Of a stretch of 64,000 nucleotides of DNA, positions 11,245-22,600 are shown piece after piece. The stretch is from Enoplolaimus lenunculus (lineage: Eukaryota; Nematoda; Enoplea; Enoplida; Thoracostomopsidae). The notes below the pieces were generated by a model that was not told where the DNA came from, did no database searches, and was given only the letters and a program-made list of their open reading frames with translations. The stretch spans positions 1 to 64,000 of the forward strand of contig JASANG010001329.1 of NCBI GenBank assembly GCA_030248215.1. Direction: 5' to 3'. Position 1 is the stretch's first letter, and every line of letters begins with the position of its first letter. The position numbers and the translations under genes are program-made.

Positions 11245-11345
11245 TTAGCTAAGTGGTGATAGTAAACGCCTCCCACACCACTCGCTGGAGTTCGAATCCT
11301 AGCATAAAAGTAGGTCTCAGATGATATAGAAAATATTTATGTGAT
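11245..11345 (+). repeat. tRNA-like SINE module, short copy
   Basis: The stretch ttagctaagtggtgatagtaaacgcctccc..ggagttcgaatcctagcataaaagtaggtctca is the tRNA-like module of the repeat at 7669, here without the upstream 200 bp. Its GTTCGAATCC is a good B box. The arms do not fold as a functional tRNA. Confidence 0.55.
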
Positions 11346-11449
11346 ATAAGATTAACTTAAAATAACCTTATATATCAAGCATTTCTATTACGAAAACGGA
11401 CACCGATTTTTATCGGAAACAGATATGGGGTTACACAGTGTTTCTTTTT

Positions 11450-11525
11450 CACGGAACTGCAATTGAATAAACTGAAGCTTCAGACTAATTTTTCCATTGG
11501 CTTAGGTATAATACGAATAAGCTAG
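11450..11525 (-). mobile_element. GCCTAA MITE relic
   Basis: tttctttttcacggaactgc, then aactgaagcttcagactaa and ttggcttaggtata, match the reverse-sense end and core of the GCCTAA MITE. Both ends are lost. Confidence 0.4.
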
Positions 11526-12459
11526 CGAAACCTTCGGCAAAAATTTCACCAAAGCCAGAGGTCGATTTTTTGCTTAAGCCGCAGGCAGCAGCTGTTTCTA
11601 CCCTCATATGAACACATAACAAAATTTATTGGAAAAGGCAAAGTATGTACAACGGTAGGTGAAACATATTGAAACCAGAGGTACGTAAAATTTGACGGAA
11701 CCAGAGTGAAGCAAAATCTAGTGCTTAATCGATGACGTTGAAATACCAAAATTTTATTACAGAACTTTTCGGACAAATCGTAACAGCGGTAATTAAACAT
11801 TGAAATATTACCAAAAAAATCAAAATCACTAAACACTCAACATTTGAAAAGTTGTCAATAATTCTTGCGGAGCTGAAGCAATAGGTGAATCTACTGTTGC
11901 ACACTGATATAAAGCGTAAACTTTTCGAGATCTGATTCAGCGAATTAGAATTTAAGTCGATTTAGTAATAGTTTTCAAATTTATGTAATCGTAGCAAAAT
12001 ATTGCAATACATCGGTATAAACGATTCGCAAAAGCAAATAATACTTATAGTTTGGTGGTATTATATTTACACATTGCTTCTATTAGCCTACTTCAAACGA
12101 GTTGATCTAAAGGAATGTGGCGAGGATGACCGTGAGGCAGGCGTCAAATCAGCTGGACAAAAGGACGCTGCACTCCCACTACGATTTTTTCGTTTCATAA
12201 GCGGCTCGGCTTGCTCTGCAACGTTGGCTTCTTCCTATAATATTATGTAATTACGCTTTAAAGTTTATATTGAGCGAAGATCGAAGTTTCACGAAACGTT
12301 TTATGTTCCGTATTCGGGGGTCGAAATGTGGGTGTCTGTGTGTCCGTCCGAAAAATCTCATGAGTCTAAGTACCGGATTTGATAAACTGTTTTGTTTGAA
12401 AGTTTATTATCCTGAGGTGTTAACCACGCATAGGGTTTTTAAATGTTTGAGCCGTTTAT

Positions 12460-13560
12460 TAGCTTACAGGCTAATTTGTATAATTGGTTAAACCGACATT
12501 AAAACTACAGTATTTCACAAACTATTATGGTTACAAGCAATCTAATTTCAGTACTAAAAGGTTTTGGGTACGCGAATCTCAATAAATTGTTTCTAGCTAG
12601 TAACTAATTTGCATGTTGGCTAAATTGGTTAAGCCTAAATAGTACTTTTTAAATTATATAACTGATTATTTGGGTTACAAGCAATCTAATTTCACCACTG
12701 GGTGGTTTTTCGGTTGGAGGCGTCATAACAAATGGTTTACAAACCTCCAAACCCGATAATTGAATAGTTAGCTAATAACTAAATTCCATATTAACTTAAC
12801 TAATGAGCCTAAATTAGGAGTTTTTACAGTATTTCACTGATTATTCGGGTTGTTAAATGGTTTCTGGGTGCGAGAAATCTGAAAAAATTGTTTATACACC
12901 TCCAAAACCGATAACTGAATAGTTTGCGAATAGCTAGTTTGCATATTATCTTAATTAGTTAAGCCTAAAGAATGACTTTTAAAATTAATTCACTTATTAT
13001 TAGAGTTATAACTTAGAAGCAATCAAATTCAGTAGTAAAAAGTTTTCGGGTGCGAGAATTCAAAATAAAATGTTTATAATCCTCCAAAACCAATCAACGA
13101 ATAGTTAGCTTATAACCAGGGTGCAACCGGAATTACAATTTACCGGAACCGATAAAATGAAAAATTCATGCCACCGAAAATTTATTTAATTTTCTTTTTT
13201 TTGCAATATTATTGGTGAAATAACCCTATTTTGAGATAGGTATTCACTTTATCTGCTGTATTTTAGATTTTCATAATCCAAGGAAGCGATATCTACCTTC
13301 GATGGTTTATGTTCGGCGATTGTGAAGGTTTGCATACTATACTAATGAAATCTATTTATTTATTATCGTCATCTTTTAGTAAAATATCTTAATTTCCTGC
13401 GACAAAATTTTAAGTCAGGTCAAAATTTACCGGGACCGGACGGTGAACAAATCCCGGAACCGGAATTCTGGTTGCACCCTGTTTGTAAATAAGTTGCATA
13501 ATAGCTTAATTGGAAAGTAAATGGATTAAACTGTCCGTTTGTATTTTATAAGGTTGGAAT
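12460..13560. repeat. tandem array of about 145-175 bp monomers
   Basis: At least four monomers repeat the order ggttacaagcaatctaattt - gtactaaaaggtttt - gggtgcgagaatct - aacctccaaaaccgata - tagttagctaataac - gcttaattggttaagcctaa. Landmarks lie at about 12529, 12673, 12847 and 13003. Single monomers occur at 2230, 22040, 22970, 27190 and 28290. The array is split by a MITE at 13117-13481 and resumes after it. Confidence 0.75.
13117..13481. mobile_element. hexamer-box (TTCCGG) MITE inside the satellite array
   Basis: The ends are CAGGGTGCAACCGG and TCTGGTTGCACCCTG, with TTACCGGAACCG and CCCGGAACCGGAATT boxes inside. The core tattggtgaaataacccta..gaatacctatc type segment (here reversed) is shared with 17700-17909 and with the two halves at 45252-47120. 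Its insertion interrupts a monomer of the array, so it is younger than the array. Confidence 0.8.
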
Positions 13561-13742
13561 GTTAAACTAGCCTGATTAAAAGTAACTATGTCCGAGCGTC
13601 GCCCAATACATGCAGTTCCACTACGACTGGTTCTTTTACTCCGAAGCATAAATAGCCTGATATAGTTATTTTAAACAATGTAAATCCAACTTTGCTTTGT
13701 ATAACTAACATATGGTAAAATGAAAATACAAATCCATTGTAC

Positions 13743-14392
13743 CTTAGCATGCATGAGTTGACCAAATTCTCCTTCTGGTAGGTAGAAATCTGCTTCTTTG
13801 TTAGAAAAAGGTAATATTTCAGCCTCGTGTAAAGCATTCATTTCGAATAAATTGTCGAGGTATTTCCAAATCTGAAAGCATCGCATTCAAAAACTCACAA
13901 GTTAGAAATAAAATTATGCCTGTAGAATATACAGCACTATCAAAGGGCAAATGAGTTATATAGTTATAAAATAAAAAATATTACATATATAGCCTGGTAA
14001 ATCATAGTTTTTGAGCGAAAGTATAATCCGCATAAGCACAATGATCACCGAAAGTGCATCGTACATGGCCGTTACACTATAAATTTGCAACACTGCACGA
14101 GCGAATATTATAATATAAGTCCATATTTTTATGTCACCGACACTGTCAGATACGTAGAAGGTAGGTGCAGTATGTATTAACCTCTTACATCATGCGTTGT
14201 CATTCCGGCATTTTCCATTTGACCCGATGACATTAATTCGTGAATGCAAAACATGTGAAAATGACGGTTAATTCCAACTGGTTTGTGAACACATATTGCA
14301 GAGAACAGTTGTATTTCCTGACGAATTGGCCAGCGTTCGTACGATGCACCCACATTCTTGATGTCAACAACAGGATCTTTCCTTGAAGCCAT
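13743..14392 (-). CDS. MRGBP: MRGBP (Eaf7-like NuA4/TIP60 subunit), 5' two exons
   Basis: MRGBP binds MRG15/MORF4L1 in the NuA4/TIP60 histone acetyltransferase complex. Exon 1 runs 14392 to 14189 (ATG at 14392-14390, donor gtaaga, phase 0). It includes the signature HKPVGINRHFHMFCIHELM. Exon 2 runs 13871 to 13743 (acceptor tgctttcag, donor gtacaa). It begins IWKYLDNLFEMNALHEAEIL and continues PFSNKEADFYLPEGEF. These match the family blocks HKPVGVNRHFHM and WDHL..MYDMQALHESEILPF in order and spacing. The 111 residues seen are the conserved part of a protein of about 200. The poorly conserved acidic/basic C-terminal exons were not located and should lie below 13743, probably beyond the satellite array. 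An upstream in-frame TTG extends the frame, but the ATG fits family length better. Confidence 0.92.
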
Positions 14393-16270
14393 ATTACAGC
14401 CAAACCCACTAACCCGAGTTAGCAGCAAACACGAGCACTATTTGCGTAACAAAACAGGAAGAATACCTTACACTTAAACATAAGTCGGAAAAGAGATTTT
14501 GCTATCGACGACGCGCTACAAAAAGTCCAGATTTCCATTGCGAAAAACTTCTGAACAAACGTGTTCAGATACTATAGTTCGCCAATAGTTTAAGCATATC
14601 GGAAAATGCATTCGCTAGTCCACGTGCATGCAAATGCTATGAAATGCTCTGTATTACGGTGCTGTTTATGACCAAAATTATAATACACTAGAGCGAATTT
14701 TGTTCGAGATAACAGAATTAGGACTGCCAATCAACACACTTACCAGAAAAACTCATGTGGAAACAAAATAAATTAAATGAAGCAGTACTTTAAGGTTTAG
14801 TTTTCACTATTGCACTATCGGTGTTTTTGTTTCCAGTCGCATCCTGCCGAGGGGTAACGGTATAATTACTTTCACGATATGTTCCTTTATTCTCAATCGT
14901 TGGCTAAGTAATTATCTTGTGCTGCAAGTCCATTATATTGCGATATCTGGAGTCCGGGTATCGTAGTCTTAGATTCTTTAAACCTGCTTGTATTTAAGAC
15001 GTAAAATTTCTGGAATATATTAAAGTTTGTCATGCAATGTATTAAAAGTCGTTATTTACTTAACCATCCTGCCTGCTGAAAACCCTTTCATGCTTACGGC
15101 AGAAAACTTAATTTTTCCAAAAATCAATGTTTTAGTGAAGTCTGCGTTATTTTGAGCTGCAAATTGTGAAATTTTGAATAAGGACAGTTGGCATCGCCTG
15201 GATCTGCTATAACTTGTTAAAAACCGTTGTTAGGGGACCTAGCAACTGGTAACTGATTGTAGTATGCTACGCACTTGTGCGAATACGGGCAAAAAACTAA
15301 ACACCACTTCGGTTTATAGTAACCCTTCAAATATCAAAAAAAATTGCCAAAAACGCGCTTCAAAACTGTATATTTTCAAAATACCAAAAACATACCTTTG
15401 CATCAAAACACCTGGATTCGCCTGCGCTCAACGTGGTCGCAAGGTGTCCAGTCCGAGGTACATTTGCTTCCCTGTGTGTTCCTGATATTTTTGCATAACT
15501 TATGAATGGAAGCGGCCCTGTTCTGACATGAAGGACTAGTCAGGTTTCATCTAAATTCGGAGGCAGTTTCGGAGAACTACACCTAGTTCTGACCCATGGC
15601 TTAAACTTTTTAGCGCCTTGTACAGGCCTTATAAATGTTTATGTTATGGTTTAGCCAATGGGTATATGCTTAGCTAGTAAGTAGGTTTGGATAACTTAAT
15701 TCTGAAATGTGCGTGCATCTATCTTAAAATTCACGCAATCAAAGTTTAAACCTGGGCAACGTTTCTAAGTTCAGTATCTCTTGGCTCGAAAATTACAAAG
15801 TCATTAACCAGCTGGCAACATGTGCTAAATGCATTTGAGTTATAATTGAACATTAAACATTTGTAACAGCTTTTCAGCTCATTTATGTAGAGAAAATAAA
15901 TTCCAAATCTGCTTTGTCATGGTTATTGGTATTAGATATTATGCGGTACTAGTTTGCAAATGTCTGAAGGTTCAGAGAACCATGCCTGCATTGGGCAAGG
16001 TTTTACAGTTTTGATTACGTATTTGAAAATATCGCAACTACTAATTCTTCCCAACCCAAATTACTAGTTTAGATCCTATTTTAACTTACGTCGTCCATTT
16101 TCTTTTGTTGTTAAGAAGTAAATGGTAGATAAATTCTTTAAAACTCACACGTACACTACGTTGTGCTGTATTAATGAATCAGAACAAAGAAACATAAATG
16201 GTTAGTCTTAGTTGTGTCAGTCTACGTAGGAACCGGGATTTCAGACCCTTATTGTTAAACAGCTGCAAAA
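14393..16270. promoter_or_regulatory. head-to-head intergenic region MRGBP / LTV1
   Basis: MRGBP leaves to the left and LTV1 to the right, so promoters of both should lie here or close by. No TATA box or other element could be assigned. LTV1's first exon (a Met and a few codons) should also lie before 16601. A weak candidate is ATGCCTGCATTGGGCAAG at 15982-15999 followed by gttttac, in phase with exon 2 but with a poor donor. Confidence 0.3.
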
Positions 16271-16348
16271 GCGGGTTACCGGTGGTTCCGAACTAGCGAC
16301 CTTCTGCGTGTCAGGCAAACGCTGTTACCACTGGGTCACGTAGCCCGC
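16271..16348 (-). repeat. tRNA-Val(GAC)-like relic, probably a SINE head
   Basis: On the minus strand the outer 7 bp GCGGGCT / AACCCGC pair at six positions. An anticodon arm TTTGC-CTGACAC-GCAGA places GAC at the anticodon. AGGTC and AGTTCGGAACC follow in the tRNA order. The D and T stems do not pair well, so this is not a functional tRNA gene. Confidence 0.4.
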
Positions 16349-16600
16349 CTCGCCAATTGCTTTCTTCATCGACTATATATAAGTCGACCGTATGCTGCCG
16401 GCAAGCATACTATACAATGTGCATTGCATATATTGCATATGCACCAGGTCAAGCATGTCTCATGCTTACAAGTTGCATATGGAGACACCGAAAATTGACT
16501 ACTATTGTATTATATAAATTGGATCTGTCAGCACAGCATTACTAACGTGCTATATGTAATTTTTTGAGTAATTCGATATGTTAATAAAATAACTTTATAG

Positions 16601-19600
16601 GGTCGAAAAAACAAGAAAAAGTTTATTGAAAAGAAGAAAGCGGTCACGTTTAACTTAGTTCATCGCAGCCAACGTGATCCTTTATACGGAACGGATGCAG
16701 CAGGACAGCATGTCCTGGTCGAACAACAACAACAACAACCATTAGTACGTGTTTTATGTTTGCTTAAAAATTTGTTTGGAATCTTTTATAATTGTAACAA
16801 TTTCTTCGCATCTGTTCGTCGCATTGTTTGCAAATGAATTTCTGTTTATACATAGTTGAAGGACTTTTTGACTAGCAACGAGATTACATTAAACAATTTT
16901 GGGTGAGTGATAGAAACCTGACCTTAGTCAGTTGACTTATATGTGTTTCGCGAAGCTATAGCTAGAGCCTAATATAGCATTTTTCACAGGTTCCTGGACG
17001 TTAAAGCAATCGTTAACCAAGCTATCTTTGACTTAGATGATAGATACTAAACTTAAGTGAAATGTCAAATTACCAACTTAAAATGAGGCATATGTCTCTG
17101 TATCCCGACCGTTTCAACCATTCCTAATTGAGCATTCTTAATCGCAACCCAAGTATATCTGCTTACGTTAAATTACTCAACAAAGGTGAAGCCTGTTGAC
17201 CAACTTGTTCCTGATGCAGCTTGCTTTTACATACGACATGCAATAGTTGTGTTAAGAGTCATGTTGGATGTGTTTCGTTTCTAATGTATGCCTAAGTGTT
17301 TCACACAGTTAGTGTTGGTTGTGCAAATAATCTATTTTAGGTACGATACAGTTACTATTCAGAATGTAGTCGTGGGATGTTAACAAAATCACTAAGCTAA
17401 TTTTGTTCCGGTTATTTTGTCCGTGTGTTTTTGCAATACCCGGACCCGGACCCGGAATAATGTTATGAAAACCCGAACCCGGACGCGGAATTTATTGAAG
17501 CGAAAACCCGGATTTAACTCTAATGTATGTATGTATGTACGTATGTAGGTACGTATGTATATATACGTATATATCATTGTGCAGTTCAATATGTACTCAT
17601 TTAGGATTGTTACCTAGTTCAGTTCAATTTTCCGTTTTGGTTTTGTAATTAACACTCGTTATGACCGCATTAGTACAACAAATAAGTAATTTCATTCGTA
17701 TAGTATATAAACCCTGGCAATCGCCGAAAATAAACCATCGAAGGTAGCAGATATAGTGAATACCTATCTCCAGCTAGGGTTTTTTCAGGAATAATATTTC
17801 AAAAAAGAATATTAAAATGAATTTTTTGGTGGCATGTGTTTTCCGGTTCCGTTTTTGGTAATTTTTTCAAATTCCGGTTCCGGTACATTCTAATTCCGGT
17901 TGCACCCTGATATACATCAGGGTGCGACCCGATATCCGGCTCCGGCAAAAATCCACATCCGGCTCCCATTGCGGCTTGTACTTCTCCCATATTATTGTCG
18001 CCAAATCGGTAGCAAACGTTTCGAATTGTTCGATTTCAATAATAATTGTGATTAGCTTGGTGACGGTGTCATCGTTTCGACTCGCACAACGCATTGTATT
18101 TGTCAGCCGCACCGTTGAAATACACATTCCACATTCGACGTCGACAGGGGTTTTAAGGACATCGAGATTACTCGGCTGAGATCAATCAACTTGATGTGCT
18201 CAGTTTTCCTTCAGATAACATGTCAGGTGAAATAATAGATGAACCGACATGGAATGTGTTGTTTCCATCTAGAGCATTTTGAAATAATTTTATAAGAGAT
18301 TTTCAAAGGAATGACGATATAGTATGCTACACAGATGGCTCTGTCGTTCAAGGTGCAGCAAGGAAATTAGCAGGTGCTGGAATTTTCCCAGAGCACTTCA
18401 TGGTTAGCCGATCACTAGGAGAGTATGTTTCAGTTTTCCAGACAGAAATCCTTGCGATCAAAATATGCACTGAAGAGTTAACAGGAAGGAAGACTGCTGA
18501 AAAAAGAATACTCATTATTTCGGACAGTCAGGCAGCACTGAAAGCTTTACATAGTATCAAAATTAGATCTAAAATAGTTAACGAGTGTAGAATAGCAATT
18601 AAAGAACTGTCACAATTAAATGAATTTTTACTAGTGTGGGTTGGGTACCGGGTCATTCAAATGTAATCGGTAATGACTTAGCGGATGAATTAGCAAGCCG
18701 TGGATCAGGTAGACGATTTATAGGACCAGAACCGGTACTGCCTAGATGTAAGCGGGAGGTTCGCTTAAGAATTACATCGTGGATGCACAGAAAATTTATA
18801 TATAGATGGATAAATCAGAAAATCTGTAGATTTACAAGATCAATAATTCAAGAACCAAACATAAGAAGAAGTAGATTTTTATTAAAGCTTAATAAAGACA
18901 AACTTAGACAATGTATTGAGATTTTATCAGGACATTGTTGGTTAAGTTATCACTTATTTAGAATGAGAGTAGCTCAAGATAAAAATTGTTCAGAATGCAA
19001 TGTAAGTGAGACCGCTGAGCACTTTTTATGCGTCGGTAATGACTTAGCGGATGAATTAGCAAGGCGTGGATCAGGTAGACGATTTATAGGACCAGAACCG
19101 GTACTGCCTATATGTAAGCGGGAGGTTCGCTAAAGAATTACATCGTGGATGCACAGAAAATTTATATATAGATGGATAAATCAGAAAATCTGTAGATTTA
19201 CAAGATCAATAATTCAAGAACCAAACATAAAAAGAAGTAGATTTTTATTAAAGCTTAATAAAGAAAAACTTAGACAATGTATTCAGATTTTATCAGGACA
19301 TTGTTGGTTAAGTTATCACTTATTTAGAATGAGAGTAGCTCAAGATAAAAATTGTTCAGAATGCAATGTAAGTGAGACCGCTGAGCACTTTTTATGCGTA
19401 TGCAAGCGGTGGAAAGACAAACGCGAGCAATTTCTTGGTAGGAAGACGTTAGCTGTTAGAGAAATTAGATCTCTTGATATAAGGAAAATCTATAATTTTA
19501 TTGTTGAAACAGAACGTCTAAAGGTTAATGTAGAGTGACACACAGAGTATATAAGGTCGTATGATGTCGCTATGGACAATGTTTTGAATTTGTCTACGCG

Positions 19601-22600
19601 AACGCCCACAGTGGCGTCATATCCTCTTTCTACGTTATCTATCTATCTATTTATTTGTTCTAAATACGCTTTAACAATGCGTCGCAGTAGGAGCCGGTCG
19701 CGTAAATACGGAGCATTGGTTTTCAGCGGTCGGAGTAGCAGAGTCTTTGCTGTCCAGACCCTCACGGGTGTCTGCAAGAATATTTAAATCTTCGACTCCA
19801 GTTGATTGATATGGTCACGAAGCTGGTCGGCTATGCCCAGTGGTCCTGCTACAAATACGCGCCCCATAGTCCATTACAACGTGCAACATATTCCGTTGGT
19901 TTACCATAAAAGTTAAAAAGATCTTGCTTGTTGCTTCACATCGACGTTGAACTTTGGCAAGTCAACTAGATCTTGCTTCGCATCGGCAGCTAACGTTCGC
20001 AAATCGTCTTTCCGTCAACATCTACAGACATATTTTCTACGGATAACACACGAAACCGTCTTAGCTGCTTGCGATCGTTGGGTAAAAGATAAGAGGCGAA
20101 TTGTTCCATGAACGCATTTGGTGCGCCGGATTTTTGTTCGTCTGTGTCGGTGAACAGTTCGTGCAAACTTTGATCACTGGGTTGCAGAAACTCGACAAAT
20201 CGACCTTCACGAAGTGCTTTTTGTACAATAACACATCGGTCAATGGAGCCTTGATATTCGCTCAGCTATTTGCCTATCACCTCTGTTGATGTCATTAATT
20301 GGATGACGGGGATAAGAATGTATCGTTTTAAAGCAACGTTTGCTGTTGGCGTCAGTAGCGGTATGTCGAACATGTAAGACCGTCATCGCCATAGCCCTGT
20401 GAAGCGAACCTTCCTTGGCTAAGAAGTCCAGTTCGCTTTCCTATTTACGGCTCATTGACCCCCCTTGAACGTCTTGTCCACCTCTGGTGACATCGTGAAA
20501 AACGGAGCATTTTTGTGACTTCGTAGTGATCGAACAAAAATTTGGACTGTTTGCTGGTCTGTTTTGCTGCAAGCTGAATGCGGTGTGAGCCAGGATGGCA
20601 TCGAATCCACAATTTTTCCCAATTCGAATCCAGTGCTAAGTTTATCAAAACTTTATTGCTTAAAAATGAACAAAATATTGCCGAACATTGTTGGATTCGG
20701 TTTTGGATTCGGCTTTATCACAACGGAATCCAATTCCGAATCCGAACCACAAATTTTTGCCGAATCCGAATCAGAAATTGTTGCCGAATCCGAATCCTAA
20801 CCATTGTTGCCACCTGGTTTGAGCCACAACGTCAGTCAGTGGTCCTTGGTTTGTGTTCTCGAATGTGACAGTTTGCACTAATATCGGAACAATAGGACGG
20901 AGAGTTTTTGGACAGAAGTTTCATCGGGCCATTAGGCGGGGAGAAAAACGCGCAAATTGGACACAACGACTCCATGAGGACGTTGAACCATTCGATGTTT
21001 TCGGACCATTAGGCGCGGAAAAAGAAAGGGCAAAGTGCACAGAACGACTCCGTGAGGACATTGAACCATTCGATGTAATCAACGATAGGCGCCAGGATAG
21101 CATCTGTCTTTTTCGATGCCCGTGCCAATTTAAGCAAACGTTCGCAAATTTTGTCTGCTTTGTGATTCAAAACATACCGCACGCAGACAGCGAGCCACTA
21201 ACGTGTCCTCTCAGTAGACGCCAAATCGACCATAATACCGAACGTTATGTTCTCGTGGTGTTCACAACAACAAGTGATTTAAAAATAGAGACCGTACATC
21301 GACGCCAAGTGAAGGCGGTAGGTCAGCTCTTGAATCGATTGTTGTGAGGCATGTTGTCCTTTGAAATGGACCACCGGCTGCATGCCAAAAGACTGGAGCC
21401 ACCAATTTTGCGTTCCCAGTTCGTATGTGCTTTGTTGACAAAACCATCGCTCGTCCACATAACTTGCTCATGTCAACTTTTCGCTTAGTGGCAGCAACTT
21501 GGCGACACGTTTTGCAAATGATTCCAATAATCGATCCGTCTTTGTTGCCGTTCCGGTACACAAATTGGATCCACAAATACTCAAGGGCCCACTCTATTCT
21601 GACTCGCTGATTTTTCTACATATTCCCCTTAGGGACGTAGAGCACAGTTCTCGCGACAACAATATCAATTGGATCAACGACGTACAGATCCTTTGTAAGC
21701 CTGAAAGAGTAACCTGCTGCTATCAAAATATTAAAAATGCGCGACAATTTGAGGGGGGCAGCACCCTTTCCTCAATTTTTGGGCGCGGCCAACTCAGGTC
21801 GCCTTCCCCAAATTGTTGTTGTGTCAACCTATTTGGGGGGAGTTAGTTCTCAAAATGCCCTTCTCAAATTTTGACCCCAGGTAGAGGCCAAGGCCAGTAT
21901 ATATAATATGTACCAGTCGTAGTGGGACTACATTTATTGAGCGAAGCTCAAACACACGTAAGCAATTAAGGTAATACTCAAATTAGTTATTAGCTAACTA
22001 TTCATTTATCGGTTTTGGAGGTTTGTAAGCAATTTGCTTACCAATTATGCTTATATATGCAAATTTTCTATTAGCTAACTATTCGATAATCGGTTTTAAA
22101 GGTTTGTAAACAATTTATTCAGATTCCTCGCACCCAAAAAACTTCAGTAAACCCTAATAATTATTGAAATAATTTAAAAAGTCCTAATTTTGTCGTCAAT
22201 TAAGCTAATATGCAAATTAGTAGGGTTCCAACGAAATTCCGATTCCGGCTAAAATTCCGAAAAAATTTGGGTTCCGACTCTGATTCTGACTGGCTTCTAT
22301 TCCAATGCCAGAATTCCGATTTTTCGGTTATGAGTTTTTAAACTGATTGAACTTAAATTTTGCCTATTTTTTCGTTTGTTTGCAAATCTGTTTGTTTTTG
22401 TTAGTAAGCATTCTCAGTAGCAGAGTAAATTATTTCGCTGACTGTCAAAATGTGACTGCAATTCAAAACTATAAGCTCTACCTTTAAACGAATAACAAAG
22501 TCTAAACTTAAAATTCTACTTCATAGCGGCAAGCAGTGATGTTAGCCCCACTATGTTCTCAAATATAGTTAGATATTTGGTTCAACAGTATCCTTACTGT

